Positions 5,944 through 6,166 of a stretch of DNA of 6,166 nt are shown piece after piece. Origin of the DNA: an uncultured Prevotellaceae bacterium (GTDB taxonomy: Bacteria; Bacteroidota; Bacteroidia; Bacteroidales; Bacteroidaceae); the NCBI GenBank assembly GCA_946644025.1, contig CAMPCG010000185.1, forward strand, positions 1-6,166, read 5' to 3'. The notes below the pieces were generated by a model. The model made no database searches, had not been told where the DNA came from, and was given only the letters and a program-made list of their open reading frames with translations. The position numbers were made by a program, and so were the translations under genes. How positions within the stretch are numbered: the stretch's first letter is position 1; every line of letters starts with the position of its first letter.

Positions 5944-5985
5944 AAAAAGCGGGACGGAAGCACCCTGTCGTGGTTCTCCATCCCG
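5944..5985 (-). terminator. Intrinsic terminator after rpmH
   Basis: On the minus strand the stem CGGGATGGAG (5976-5985) pairs with TTCCGTCCCG (5950-5959) over 10 bp with two G-T wobbles. A 16-nt loop can add an inner ACC/GGT pairing. CTTTTTG follows directly (T-run at 5944-5948). Position about 25 nt after the rpmH stop, GC-rich stem and T-run all fit a Rho-independent terminator. Confidence 0.82.
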
Positions 5986-6010
5986 ATTCCTTTCCTTCGC
6001 GCAGAGGCGT

Positions 6011-6166
6011 TTACTTTCCGTGGTGCTCGTCAGAGACGGTCAGCTTCTTGCGACCCTTGGCACGGCGCGAAGCCAGCACGCGGCGGCCGTTCTTCGTGGC
6101 CATGCGCTCGCGGAAGCCATGCTTGTTCACGCGGCGGCGATTGTGGGGCTGAAATGTTCTTTTCAT
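6011..6166 (-). CDS. rpmH: 50S ribosomal protein L34
   Basis: The 51-residue basic protein reads [18 protein letters not shown]..., followed by [17 protein letters not shown] and [16 protein letters not shown]. This is the complete L34 pattern: KRTFQP start, HGFRERM, NGRRVL, and [10 protein letters not shown]34 is a small rRNA-binding component of the large ribosomal subunit. The length suits Bacteroidota L34, which carries a short VSDE-type C-terminal tail. The ATG is the very last codon of the window (6164-6166), so its promoter and upstream neighbour are not visible. The stop is TAA at 6011-6013, and an intrinsic terminator follows. Confidence 0.97.
   Translation of the reverse strand: MKRTFQPHNRRRVNKHGFRERMATKNGRRVLASRRAKGRKKLTVSDEHHGK

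Noticed and set aside
5910..6152. 80-aa plus-strand ORF opposite rpmH
   Set aside because: It overlaps the certain rpmH gene and its terminator in antisense and shows no known protein features.

Overview
The window is best read as a piece of a GC-rich Bacteroidota chromosome, probably Bacteroidales and perhaps Prevotellaceae. Three things point there: large Sec-exported proteins built from choice-of-anchor J (cleaved-adhesin) domains, start sites without Shine-Dalgarno sequences, and a clean TAnnTTTG-type promoter box ahead of the largest gene. Genus-level assignment is inference. All four supported genes lie on the minus strand, so the window reads from right to left. The many long plus-strand and alternative-frame ORFs are shadows created by high GC and strong codon bias.

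Right end (about 5870-6166): rpmH (ribosomal protein L34, 51 aa) starts at the last base of the window and is followed by a convincing intrinsic terminator. Next comes lgt (5034-5870), the enzyme that puts diacylglycerol on prolipoproteins at the inner membrane. The spacer between them holds a perfect 6-bp inverted repeat and a 10-bp word that recurs in the leader of the big surface-protein gene.

Middle (4705-5033): a gene-free stretch of about 330 bp. It holds a four-copy array of a 21-bp near-palindromic unit just downstream of lgt, with the first copy inverted so that it forms a 19-20 bp perfect hairpin. About 130 bp with no recognisable content follow, then an AT-rich promoter region for the next gene.

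Left two thirds: a 1119-aa secreted multidomain protein (1345-4704) with four anchor-J-type modules, two ASH-like modules, one Fn3-like module and a C-terminal two-repeat dockerin. After it come a nested hairpin (1260-1324), an array of eight 9-bp repeats (1171-1242), and a second secreted anchor-J protein (1-1160) that runs off the left edge. The last visible part of that protein is Ala/Ser-rich and passes into an in-frame 57-bp tandem repeat.

The two secreted proteins share a homologous module and probably act together or in parallel as surface or extracellular adhesin-like factors. rpmH and lgt are housekeeping genes. The most unusual aspect is the number of tandem or palindromic arrays of different unit sizes (57, 15, 9 and 21 bp) around these genes. 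They could make protein length, 5' leader length or termination vary between strains. No complete new defence or mobile system is visible.
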